Assembly (NCBI GenBank): GCA_900316055.1
Contig: ONBK01000004.1
Location: 124,001-188,000 of the forward strand
Length of the DNA stretch: 64,000 nucleotides
Source of the DNA: an uncultured Bacteroidales bacterium
GTDB lineage: Bacteria; Bacteroidota; Bacteroidia; Bacteroidales; P3
Direction of reading: 5' to 3'
Below the pieces are notes generated by a model. The model had not been told where the DNA came from and ran no database searches. It saw only the letters and a list, made by a program, of their open reading frames with translations. Every line of letters begins with the position of its first letter. Position 1 is the stretch's first letter. Shown piece by piece: positions 32,139-40,281 of the stretch. The position numbers and the translations under genes were made by a program.

Positions 32139-35100
32139 TTATTCGTCCTCTTCGGCCTGGGCCGAGCGGTTGAAAGAGGTGAGCCAGTTGGAGACATAGT
32201 TCGACACCGTGCCTACATGGTAGTGGAAGGTTCCGAGGCCGTCCTTCGAAATCTTGCGCTGGTCGAGAGGAATGGCCTTGATTTTGTCTTCCCAAGTGCC
32301 CACACTGCTGTAGATGGTGAGGTCCTGCGTGGCGAAGTCGTAGTAGAAGAAGTACCAGTGGTCTTTGGCGGCTTCGACGTAAAACTTCATTTTCTGTGCG
32401 TTCTTGTCCATATAGATCTGGGCTTTCACCTTGACGGTGACGCCGAGGGGTTTGTTGTCGACACCCACGAGACCCGTCTTCCCTTCGCAGAAGAGGCCGA
32501 GGGCATTGTTGTGCTTCCAGCGGAGGTTGTCGAAGAGGAGGGTGGAGCGCATCTGCTCGGGAATCTTCTCGAGCTCTCCGTCGGTGCTGTAGGAGGCATA
32601 GGCGGCGGCACCTTTGTCGGCACCGAAGAGATACATCAGCGCGTGGCGCATCTCGGCATTGGTAGTCATGCCGATGGGTTCGAGGCGCAACTCATCCTTG
32701 AGGTTGGCGGCTAAAGCATCGACGACCTCAGTGGCCAACGGGAAGGAGAATCCGAAGACGGTGGCGATATGGTCTTCGTCGCTGTTCTTGATGCCCATCG
32801 AGGCGGTGCCGTAGGAGTAGAAGGTGGCCTGTGTCTTCTTGCGGGCGAAGTTCATGGGGCCTTCGCCTTCCAGCAGACAGTTGTCGGTGGAGAGAGAGAG
32901 GTAGGGGTCGGCGATGTTGTCGGGGTCGGCGACTTTCTCCTCGGAGGCAATCATATACTCGTTGCTCTCGCCGAAATAGGTGAGCACACCGTGGGCAGCG
33001 AGGAGCTCGTTGTCGGAGACCTTCTCGTTGGTCAGGAAAGCAGCATGGGGCCGCAGGGTACTCTTGTCCATAAGGATGGAGGCGGTGATGCGTTTGCCTT
33101 TCCAGTCGGTAGGCTCTTTGGGCACGGTGACATGGATATGCTCGGGGTCAGTGTAGCCGGCATAGGCCAGCAGGGCCACCTGTTCCTGCGGGATGCAGGG
33201 CTGGATGAGGCGCACACCACCCTCGAAATAGGGCCAGCGCTGATTGCCTTCGACACGCACCTTGCCGGCGAAGCCGAAGGCGGGACTAAGGGTAAAGGAG
33301 GCTTTGTCGTCAACGCTGCCTTTGGCGACAGTAATTACTTGATTGCCTGATTGCGTGAGTGTTTGAGTGGAGATATCATCGAGCAGCAGACGCTGCGGCT
33401 TGTCGGGATGCCCCGTAAAGTCGTAGAAGCCCTTGCCGGTGTAACTGTCACCACCCTTGACGAGCAGGTCGGCATCGACCACGAGGTGGTAGGCGCTATC
33501 GCGGTTGAAGATGAGCTGTGCGTGGTTGAGCACCCGCATCTCGCCGTCCTTGCAGACATGCACGGTGTCTTTGGCGGGAGCGATGGCGGCATCGGCCACA
33601 TGGATGAGGTAGACACCCTGACTGGAGAGCTCGCCGAGGTCGTACTTATAGGTGCTCAGGAGCGAATGGTAGGAGAGTCCGTTACGCTTGGGGTCGGTGC
33701 TGGTGAAGAGGGCTCCGGGCATATCGCCACGTTTGTTGAGGCGCTGACGGATGTCCATACCGTCGAGGCCCTCGGAGGTGCCGCGGGTGGAGTTGCTGAG
33801 GTCGAGCTGCTGACGGTCCATATCCCACGCGAAGTGGTCGGCCACCGCCTGGTAGCGTGCCAGCTGCAATTCGGAGGTGACGGGGGCGTCTGCCTTGAGG
33901 TCGGCGCGGCGGGTATCATAGTTGACCGAGGACTGCACCCCTTGGGCGCTGAAGGCCACCGTCTTGAATTTCTTGCTACGGAGTGTGAAGTCGCTCACGC
34001 GGGCGTTCATCTCGCGCGAAGCGAGGGTGAAATGCTGAGAGACGAAGTTGCCCTCACGCACGTCGGCGCTACCGGCGGCGGAAGCGCCCTTGGGCATCAG
34101 CGCCACACGGCCCCGCAGGGTGGACTCGCCACGATACATCCTGAAGGGTCGTCCGTCGGCCAGCGTGACCACCGCCATCGAGTCTTGATAGGGCAGCCAG
34201 TGAAGGTCTGTCTTGCCATTGGCAATCTGCGGGAATCCCTGCTCCTCGCGGACGCTGAAGGTGTCGGTGACAGCAAGCGTGGAGTCGAGAAGGAAGAGGA
34301 ACTCTTTGGATTTGGTGGTGGAGGTGAGGTAGGTGAGCTCGCCGTTGCCGCGAAGGCCCGTGTGGTCGAGTCGCACCTTCTTGGTGAACTGGCCCTTGCC
34401 ACCATAGGCGGGGAAGCCGCCGGCGGGAGTCTCAATCTTGAATCCCAAGTAGTAGTCTTTCTGTACACGCAGCGGCTCCGTGATGTCGGGGAAGATGCCG
34501 CCGGAGGTGAGCACACCGTTGAACTGCAGGCTGTCGGTGACGAAGTCGGTCATGCTACTGATGGTGAAAGGCTGCAGGGTGTAGTAGAAGCGGTCGCGGT
34601 GGTAGCGGCCCTCCTGGATATCCTTGCCGTCGTAGAAGACGCTGCTGTTCTCAAGACTTTGGAAAATGGGATACTCCTTGTTCTTGGTGAGTCCGCTGTG
34701 GTTGTCGGACTTGTCGACGGCGAGGGTGCCGACGAGGTTAGAGAGGGGCGTGCGCACCAGTTGTTCGTACTTGTCGTCCTTGAAGTCGGGCACATAGAAC
34801 TCCATCTGCTTGATGGTGGGCATATTGAAGCTGTAGTTCTCGTAGCTGAAGTCACAGTTCTTCACCGTGAGCATAAACTTGCCCACATCCACGCGACCGT
34901 CGAAATGGAGGGCGCGGTTGCGACCCACGGTGACCTGACGGCCGGTGAGGGAGTCGGGGTAGACGACGACCGACTGGCTGTCGGAGACCACGAAGTTGTT
35001 GACACCGCGAATCAACAGGTTGTTGTCGGCGAAGGTGAGACGGGCATTGGCGCCCTGGGTGGACGACTCGAGCGAGAGGGCGTCATAGTCGAAACCCTTG

Positions 35101-36764
35101 CTGCGCGTGAAGGCTTTCTGGTAATCCACCAGTTTGTCTTTCACCTTCACCTGGCCGTTGATTTCGTTATACGACACCAGGCCGTGTTTCGAGAGGGTGT
35201 GTATCATGAGGAGTGTCTGACTCATGTCGAGTCCCAGGTAGTCGGAAAACTTCTGTGCGGAGAATTCCGAACTGTTGGATCGCATGAATTCGTAGACGCG
35301 TTCCACGGGGCTCTTGTCGGCGATGCCAGTGATGGCACGGTACTTGTTGGCGGTGTAGAAACTGGACGACTCGAAGGTGCTGGTGCTAATGGCTCCCGTG
35401 GCGCCGAGGTTGGAGAAGATGAGGTCGCCGCTGGCCATACGCCAGACGATGCTCTCGCTGTAGATATCGAGTTCGTGGTAGGAGTCGACATAGGGGCTGT
35501 AGAAGTTGCGCTTGGGGTCGTTGATGAGCACCACCTGTCCCTCGGAAGGCACATAGCGCACCGTGATACCGGTATTGGCGATGGAGTCCTCGTCGCCGAT
35601 ATAGATGCTGACGGCGGCATTCTCGGCCTGCATTTTCTCGGGGGTGATGGTGAACTTCATCGAGGTGACGGCCAGCTGTGCTTTGCCGTCGTGGTTGAAG
35701 ATGAGTTTGGCGGGATGCTTGCTCGAGGCGGTGATGAACTTCGCGCCGTTCATCATGAAACTGCCGCTGTAATCCACTCCCGGCATGATGTCCTTCATCA
35801 CGAAGTCGCGCTGCGTGGAGCGGAAGCGCGGGTAGCCGTATTTGCCGGGCTCCTTGGGCGAGTCGAGGAGTTCCTCGATGCGTCCCGGGATGGGAGAAGA
35901 GAAATACTGCGTGTGGATGAAACTCACCGAGTCGGCTTTGAACTTGGGGAATTTGGTCTCTGCCTTGTATCGACTCAGATCGGCATAGCAGACATCGGCC
36001 GCGAGGCCCGTGCGCGTCCAATCCACACGGCCACCCTCGCCGCGCCATTCGTTCTCTTTATAGTTGTAGACACCCGTAGTGCCGTGGATGACGCCCTGGT
36101 CTTTGTTCGAGGCATAGTGCAGGTCGGCGGGACTCTCGAACCACACCAGCGGCACGTCGTCCTTCACCCCGAGGCGGAACGGGGTGTTCTTGTCGAAGCG
36201 CCACTCACAACTATTGGAATGATAGAGCACACGGTCGGCGAAGAGTCCTTCGCAGAAATCGATATATTCGGTGACGGCTTTCGCCTTGGCGCTGCGCTTG
36301 GCGAAACTTTCGAGCGACGATACAAAGCCGTCGAGGTTGGGTACGTTGGCGTAGGCGTCGTTCAGATTCTTGCCACCGGCAGGCGTGGTGGCGAGGGTGG
36401 TAAGCACCCGCGTGAGGTTGCACATCTCGGGATTGCCCTTCATCTTCGCCTTCACGGCATAGGAGTAGAAGTCCGTCAAGCGTTTCTGCAGACGGGCGTC
36501 GAAGCCGTTATAGGCCGACTTGAAAGCCTGCAGCACCTTGGTATTCTCCTTCTGTCGGTCCTTGTCGGAGGTGGACTTGTTCATGTACTCGAGCAACTCG
36601 TCGGGCAAACCTGCCTGTGTAAATTCGACATTCTTGGGTTTCTGCGCCATAACGACGGAGGTGAAAGGTGAAAGGTGAAAGGTGAGAAACAGGCACAAGA
36701 GAATGAGGGAGTGACGGGAAGTGAGAGGGAGTGAGAGGGAGTGAAAGGACAAATGCTTTTTCAT
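32139..36764 (-). CDS. Large orphan exported protein (1541 aa)
   Basis: No family is recognised with certainty. A signal peptide (about residues 1-40, ending VVMAQ) is coded mainly by CTTTCAC/CACTCCC microrepeats (36660-36748). The mature part has an alpha-helical N-terminal region (about 45-200), then long beta-rich stretches with recurring hydrophobic motifs (VSIYIGDEDSIANTGITVRY; RNRALHFDGRVDVGKFMLTVKNCDF; VSDFTLRSKKFKTVAFSAQGVQ) that recall LPS-transport/OstA-like or beta-solenoid proteins. No T9SS sorting domain is seen. One internal microrepeat gives TQTLTQSGNQVITV near residue 1140. It is probably periplasmic or on the outer membrane; the function is unknown. Confidence 0.7.
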   Translation of the reverse strand: MKKHLSFHSLSLPLTSRHSLILLCLFLTFHLSPFTSVVMAQKPKNVEFTQAGLPDELLEYMNKSTSDKDRQKENTKVLQAFKSAYNGFDARLQKRLTDFYSYAVKAKMKGNPEMCNLTRVLTTLATTPAGGKNLNDAYANVPNLDGFVSSLESFAKRSAKAKAVTEYIDFCEGLFADRVLYHSNSCEWRFDKNTPFRLGVKDDVPLVWFESPADLHYASNKDQGVIHGTTGVYNYKENEWRGEGGRVDWTRTGLAADVCYADLSRYKAETKFPKFKADSVSFIHTQYFSSPIPGRIEELLDSPKEPGKYGYPRFRSTQRDFVMKDIMPGVDYSGSFMMNGAKFITASSKHPAKLIFNHDGKAQLAVTSMKFTITPEKMQAENAAVSIYIGDEDSIANTGITVRYVPSEGQVVLINDPKRNFYSPYVDSYHELDIYSESIVWRMASGDLIFSNLGATGAISTSTFESSSFYTANKYRAITGIADKSPVERVYEFMRSNSSEFSAQKFSDYLGLDMSQTLLMIHTLSKHGLVSYNEINGQVKVKDKLVDYQKAFTRSKGFDYDALSLESSTQGANARLTFADNNLLIRGVNNFVVSDSQSVVVYPDSLTGRQVTVGRNRALHFDGRVDVGKFMLTVKNCDFSYENYSFNMPTIKQMEFYVPDFKDDKYEQLVRTPLSNLVGTLAVDKSDNHSGLTKNKEYPIFQSLENSSVFYDGKDIQEGRYHRDRFYYTLQPFTISSMTDFVTDSLQFNGVLTSGGIFPDITEPLRVQKDYYLGFKIETPAGGFPAYGGKGQFTKKVRLDHTGLRGNGELTYLTSTTKSKEFLFLLDSTLAVTDTFSVREEQGFPQIANGKTDLHWLPYQDSMAVVTLADGRPFRMYRGESTLRGRVALMPKGASAAGSADVREGNFVSQHFTLASREMNARVSDFTLRSKKFKTVAFSAQGVQSSVNYDTRRADLKADAPVTSELQLARYQAVADHFAWDMDRQQLDLSNSTRGTSEGLDGMDIRQRLNKRGDMPGALFTSTDPKRNGLSYHSLLSTYKYDLGELSSQGVYLIHVADAAIAPAKDTVHVCKDGEMRVLNHAQLIFNRDSAYHLVVDADLLVKGGDSYTGKGFYDFTGHPDKPQRLLLDDISTQTLTQSGNQVITVAKGSVDDKASFTLSPAFGFAGKVRVEGNQRWPYFEGGVRLIQPCIPQEQVALLAYAGYTDPEHIHVTVPKEPTDWKGKRITASILMDKSTLRPHAAFLTNEKVSDNELLAAHGVLTYFGESNEYMIASEEKVADPDNIADPYLSLSTDNCLLEGEGPMNFARKKTQATFYSYGTASMGIKNSDEDHIATVFGFSFPLATEVVDALAANLKDELRLEPIGMTTNAEMRHALMYLFGADKGAAAYASYSTDGELEKIPEQMRSTLLFDNLRWKHNNALGLFCEGKTGLVGVDNKPLGVTVKVKAQIYMDKNAQKMKFYVEAAKDHWYFFYYDFATQDLTIYSSVGTWEDKIKAIPLDQRKISKDGLGTFHYHVGTVSNYVSNWLTSFNRSAQAEEDE
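33331..33370 (-). repeat. In-frame microrepeat in the 1541-aa gene
   Basis: CAATCAAG-type units, read on the minus strand, encode TQTLTQSGNQVI. Confidence 0.7.
36660..36748 (-). repeat. Microrepeat array forming the signal peptide of the 1541-aa protein
   Basis: CTTTCAC and CACTCCCTCT units encode LSLPLTSRHSLILLCLF and LTFHLSPFTS, which serve as the hydrophobic core of the signal peptide. Confidence 0.75.
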
Positions 36765-36784
36765 AATGATATGTTTTTACAAAA

Positions 36785-36853
36785 TGAGCTGTTTTTATCT
36801 TTAACCGTTGAACTCTAACCGTTAACCTTTAAACGTTAACCGTTAACCGTTAT
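36785..36853. repeat. Microrepeat spacer (TTAACCGT units)
   Basis: Repeated TTAACCGT/TTAACCTT units upstream of the 1541-aa gene. No further signal is recognised. Confidence 0.65.
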
Positions 36854-36880
36854 TATATCCAAATTGCAAAAATACAACAA

Positions 36881-36910
36881 TTCCGCCACCCGCGATTCCG
36901 GATGGCGGAA
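36881..36910 (-). terminator. Terminator of the carboxypeptidase-regulatory-like gene pair
   Basis: TTCCGCCA...TGGCGGAA hairpin, 21 bp beyond the minus-strand stop, followed on that strand by TTGTTGTATTTTTGC. Confidence 0.7.
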
Positions 36911-36931
36911 AAGTTATCAATACTCGTTTGT

Positions 36932-37642
36932 TTATTTCGATTCCTTTGCTTCCTGGGCGGTGCTCTCTTGAGAACCGCCTTCTTTTTTCTCCTCTTTTTT
37001 CGTGGGCGTAGGGTTCCAAGGCTCGTTGCAGAGAATCCAGATGGGCGGGGTGGGGAAATCGTATAGACTGCCGGTAGTATATACACGACACATTTGTTTG
37101 TTTACGTATTGGCTACATTTATGTTTGTCTCCATACAGTGGATGGGGCTCAAAAGGTGTGGCAATGGCGGCATTGCCGTTGCGGCCGCTACCTCCGTTGA
37201 GATCCCACAGACGCAGGTCGTGGGTGGATGTGATGAGTCTGGAGCCTAACTGATGGCGCGAGGCGGTGACCTCGGCGGGCGGCAGGGCGTGGAGATTGAC
37301 GGTGTCGGGCAGCAGGGCGATGTTGACCATGGCGCTCTGGGTGAGTTGGAACTCGGAATAGTAGAGCGACTTTCCGTCGTGGAACACCGAGAGGGTGTAA
37401 AGGCCCGTGGGCATCCAGCCGATGGAGAAATAGCCCTCTTCGTCGCAGAAGGCAACGGCTTTGGATTCGCCCTCCTGCAGGAGCTGCACCTCGCAGTTGG
37501 GTTGCGGTTGGCCGGTAGCGACCTCGATGACGCGACCTTCCATCCACACGGTGTCAGGCTCGGGCTGCTGCGCGTGACAAGGTGAAAGGTGAAAGCACTC
37601 AAGCAATAAAACAATCAAGCAATCAAACAATATCTTTTTCAT
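36932..37642 (-). CDS. Exported protein with carboxypeptidase-regulatory-like domain
   Basis: 236 aa. Signal peptide MKKILFDCLIVLLLECFHLSPCHAQ; its DNA (37577-37640) is made of the GATTGCTT and CTTTCAC microrepeats. Then a CarboxypepD_reg-like beta-sandwich (VWMEGRVIEVATGQPQPNCEVQLLQ, GYFSIGWMPTGLYTLSVFHDG). The C-terminal third is Cys-, Pro- and Lys-rich (KHKCSQYVNKQMCR, then KKEEKKEGG). It is translationally coupled by ATGA overlap to the 436-aa gene before it. Role unknown, perhaps an envelope adaptor. Confidence 0.72.
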   Translation of the reverse strand: MKKILFDCLIVLLLECFHLSPCHAQQPEPDTVWMEGRVIEVATGQPQPNCEVQLLQEGESKAVAFCDEEGYFSIGWMPTGLYTLSVFHDGKSLYYSEFQLTQSAMVNIALLPDTVNLHALPPAEVTASRHQLGSRLITSTHDLRLWDLNGGSGRNGNAAIATPFEPHPLYGDKHKCSQYVNKQMCRVYTTGSLYDFPTPPIWILCNEPWNPTPTKKEEKKEGGSQESTAQEAKESK

Positions 37643-38949
37643 GGCTTTTGTATTTTTTCTTTGAGCAATCGCAAGGGGAAAGTGTCGAGGGGGATGCTGT
37701 TGAAGTGACCCCAGAAGTCGGTGCTATAGTCGCTGCTTCCGAAGGCCCCGGGAAGGGTTTGCAACTTCACCTCCAAGGTGTCGCCATGCTGAGTCGGCGG
37801 AGTAAGGGAGAAGTCGGTGAGGGTCCAGTCGGTGCTGTGTTGCCACTGCTGCCGCTCACTCTCGTGCCCCCTGTGGTTGGAAGAGAGGGTGTAGGAGGTG
37901 AGGTTGTAGTAGTGCGTGAGGGTATGGTGACCGTCGCGCACGTCGTAGGTCCACGACGAAGAGTCGGCATCATAAACCATGCGGTTGAAGTGGCTGTTGA
38001 GATACAAGTCGTCGGGAACCCGCCGGCTGATGGGCAGCTGCGTCGAGGTGATACTCACGATGGCCAGGTCGCTCTTGCGGATGATCCAGGTGTTGCGCAC
38101 CTTGGCATTGGGACGGCGGTTGGGCCCGATAGAGGTGACGAGGTAGTAGGCCTCACCGTCGGAGACGAATTCCCGGATGGGGTCGAAATCGTGTTCCTTG
38201 AGCATGCGTTTGGCCAGCGAATAGGAGGCCTGCGGGGTGGCCACGGGGTCGTAGAAGAGGTCGTTGTCGGCATACTCGAGCATCTGCTCCACGCCGTATT
38301 CCGATTCTATCTTCCGCCTAAGGCATTCGCGGTCGCATACCACGAGGCGGTGGCGCAGGAGTTCTTTGTAGTTGCTCTCCATCTCGCGCTGCATGGGGTT
38401 GAGACGGTAGCCGCGCTTGTCGGCATACTGGGAGTAGGCACAGCGCCTCACGCCCATCACGGCTTCATCGAAGAGATAGAGCTCGTTGTCGACGGAGCGC
38501 CAGTCACGGAAAAAGAAGGTGCTGTAGGTCTCCTTCTGGTGGTAGTTGTGTGGGATGCGGTCGACGGCGGCGAGAATCAGCTGGCGTGCCGAACGGAAGC
38601 TGGTGACACTGACCTCGCGCAACTCGATGGCCTTGGGTTCGAGTTTCAGGTTGCTCCGCCTTGTCAGGCTGGCAACGAGATACTGGGCTTGGCTGTAGCC
38701 GATGGCGCGAACAAGGATGGTGTCGTTCTTGTAGCGTGCGGGGATTTTCAGCTCATATTCGCCCGCATCGTTGCACGACACCCCTTTGGAGGTTCCTTTC
38801 AATTGCAGTGTGGCATAGGGAATTCCCTTCCCTTTGGCCGTCACACGTCCGCGGAGCAGCAGCATGCTGTCGGCCACTCCGACCTCCTGAGCCCACATCA
38901 GTGTCGGGAGCAAAAGCAGTGTAATCAATATGGCGAATTTTGTCTTCAT
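37639..38949 (-). CDS. Exported protein, CarboxypepD_reg-like N-terminus (DUF5686-like)
   Basis: 436 aa. Signal peptide ILITLLLLPTLMWAQ, then a CarboxypepD_reg-like domain (LLLRGRVTAKGKGIPYATLQLKG, GEYELKIPARYKNDTILVRAIGY) as found at the start of TonB-dependent receptors and DUF5686 proteins. The middle (AVDRIPHNYHQKETYSTFFFRDW, then NELYLFDEAVMGV) fits DUF5686-like proteins, but this is shorter than the full family and lacks the C-terminal barrel. It forms a two-gene unit with the 236-aa gene. Confidence 0.72.
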   Translation of the reverse strand: MKTKFAILITLLLLPTLMWAQEVGVADSMLLLRGRVTAKGKGIPYATLQLKGTSKGVSCNDAGEYELKIPARYKNDTILVRAIGYSQAQYLVASLTRRSNLKLEPKAIELREVSVTSFRSARQLILAAVDRIPHNYHQKETYSTFFFRDWRSVDNELYLFDEAVMGVRRCAYSQYADKRGYRLNPMQREMESNYKELLRHRLVVCDRECLRRKIESEYGVEQMLEYADNDLFYDPVATPQASYSLAKRMLKEHDFDPIREFVSDGEAYYLVTSIGPNRRPNAKVRNTWIIRKSDLAIVSITSTQLPISRRVPDDLYLNSHFNRMVYDADSSSWTYDVRDGHHTLTHYYNLTSYTLSSNHRGHESERQQWQHSTDWTLTDFSLTPPTQHGDTLEVKLQTLPGAFGSSDYSTDFWGHFNSIPLDTFPLRLLKEKIQKP

Positions 38950-39133
38950 CTACATATATAATACACATTTTTTGCCCGAAATCTGACAAAAGGGGTAAAA
39001 AAGTTTTCATGGATGCTCCTGACGGAGCAGAAATCCAACAAAATCCGATAGAAAATCCAATAAAATGATTTTAAAAGATTTTGATAAGATTTGATAGATT
39101 TCTCGCCGAAGGCGTTCCCTAAAATCAAATATC
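38950..39133. other. Intergenic spacer, prfA 3' side
   Basis: It holds a small hairpin (TGCTCC-tgac-GGAGCA at 39014-39029), AATCC/GATTTTG-type microrepeats, and CGCC-gaa-GGCG near 39104. No clear terminator with a T-run is seen. Confidence 0.5.
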
Positions 39134-40204
39134 TCAACCGACGGAGGCCTTCAATTTTTCGGCGTTCTCGGCGAGCTGGAGGGCTTCGATGCAGTCCTCG
39201 ATGTCGCCGTCCATAAAGGCGGGGAGGTTGTGCATCGACCAGCCGATGCGGTGGTCGGTGACGCGCGACTGCGGGTAGTTGTAGGTGCGGACCTTCTCGC
39301 TGCGATCGCCGGTGGCCACCATGGTCTTGCGCTTGGAGGAGAGCTCTTCCATGTATTTGTTGTATTCGCGCTCATAGAGGCGGGTGCGGAGGATGCTGAT
39401 GGCTTTCTCCTTGTTCTTAATCTGGCTCTTTTGATCCTGCATGGAGACGACGATACCCGTGGGGATATGGGTAAGGCGGACGGCCGAATAGGTGGTGTTC
39501 ACACATTGTCCTCCGGGGCCGCTGGCGCAGAAGGTGTCGATGCGCACATCGCTCATATTCAGCTCCACGTCGAACTCCTCGGCTTCGGGCAGCACCACGA
39601 CACCGGCAGCGGAGGTGTGGATGCGTCCCTGCGTCTCGGTGGCGGGTACACGCTGCACGCGGTGGACGCCGGATTCATATTTCAAGAGTCCATAAACACC
39701 TTCACCTGTGACGGTGAAGGAGATGTCCTTGTAACCGCCCGAGGTGCCTTCGTTGAAGTCGTTGACTTCTATTTTCCAATGTTTCTTCTCGCAGAAACGG
39801 GTGTACATGCGGAAGAGGTCGCCGGCAAAGATGCAGGCTTCGTCGCCACCGGTGCCACCACGGATTTCCACCACGGCATTCTTCGAGTCCTGTGGGTCGG
39901 CGGGGATAAGGAGGATGCGTATTTCTTCCTCCATCTTTTCGCGGCGCTCCTGGCTGGAGAGCAGCTCTTCTTTGGCCATCTCCTTCAGTTCAGGATCCTT
40001 CTCGTTTTCGAGCAGCTCCTTGCATTCGGCGATGGTGTCGAGAAGGGACTTGTAGTCTTTGTAGGCTTTCACCACGGGCTGCAAGTCCTTGTAGTCCTTG
40101 GAGAGTTTGACGTAGCGTTTCATGTCCGCTGTGACCTGCGGATCATTCATTTGTTGCTCAATCTCCTGATAACGAGCGTATATAGCTTCAAGTTTGTCTA
40201 ACAT
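39134..40204 (-). CDS. prfA: Peptide chain release factor 1
   Basis: 356 aa. It reads UAA/UAG and triggers peptide release; the GGQ motif lies in SGPGGQCVNTTYSAVR and the codon-reading PxT motif in RVPATETQG. The start is set at 40204 (MLDKLEAIYARYQ): the upstream in-frame ATG at 40225 lies ahead of the -7 box CAAATTTA (40213-40220, minus strand) and so is probably not transcribed. The leader would be only 1-2 nt. Same strand as the two T9SS type B genes, but with its own promoter. Confidence 0.95.
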   Translation of the reverse strand: MLDKLEAIYARYQEIEQQMNDPQVTADMKRYVKLSKDYKDLQPVVKAYKDYKSLLDTIAECKELLENEKDPELKEMAKEELLSSQERREKMEEEIRILLIPADPQDSKNAVVEIRGGTGGDEACIFAGDLFRMYTRFCEKKHWKIEVNDFNEGTSGGYKDISFTVTGEGVYGLLKYESGVHRVQRVPATETQGRIHTSAAGVVVLPEAEEFDVELNMSDVRIDTFCASGPGGQCVNTTYSAVRLTHIPTGIVVSMQDQKSQIKNKEKAISILRTRLYEREYNKYMEELSSKRKTMVATGDRSEKVRTYNYPQSRVTDHRIGWSMHNLPAFMDGDIEDCIEALQLAENAEKLKASVG

Positions 40205-40212
40205 AGCGTTTG

Positions 40213-40220
40213 CAAATTTA
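40213..40220 (-). promoter_or_regulatory. -7 promoter box of prfA
   Basis: TAAATTTG on the minus strand, 9 bases before the prfA ATG. No clear TTTG at -33. It predicts a nearly leaderless mRNA. Confidence 0.55.
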
Positions 40221-40281
40221 CACAAATTTCCCGAATTACACGCAGACTCATGAAAATCTTTTTTCTAGTTTTTTGCCAATC

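Noticed and set aside
33351..36671. An 1106-codon open frame on the plus strand opposite the 1541-aa gene.
   Set aside because: Composition is typical of an antisense shadow (H, V, G, E-rich, no domains); the minus-strand gene has a signal peptide and terminator.
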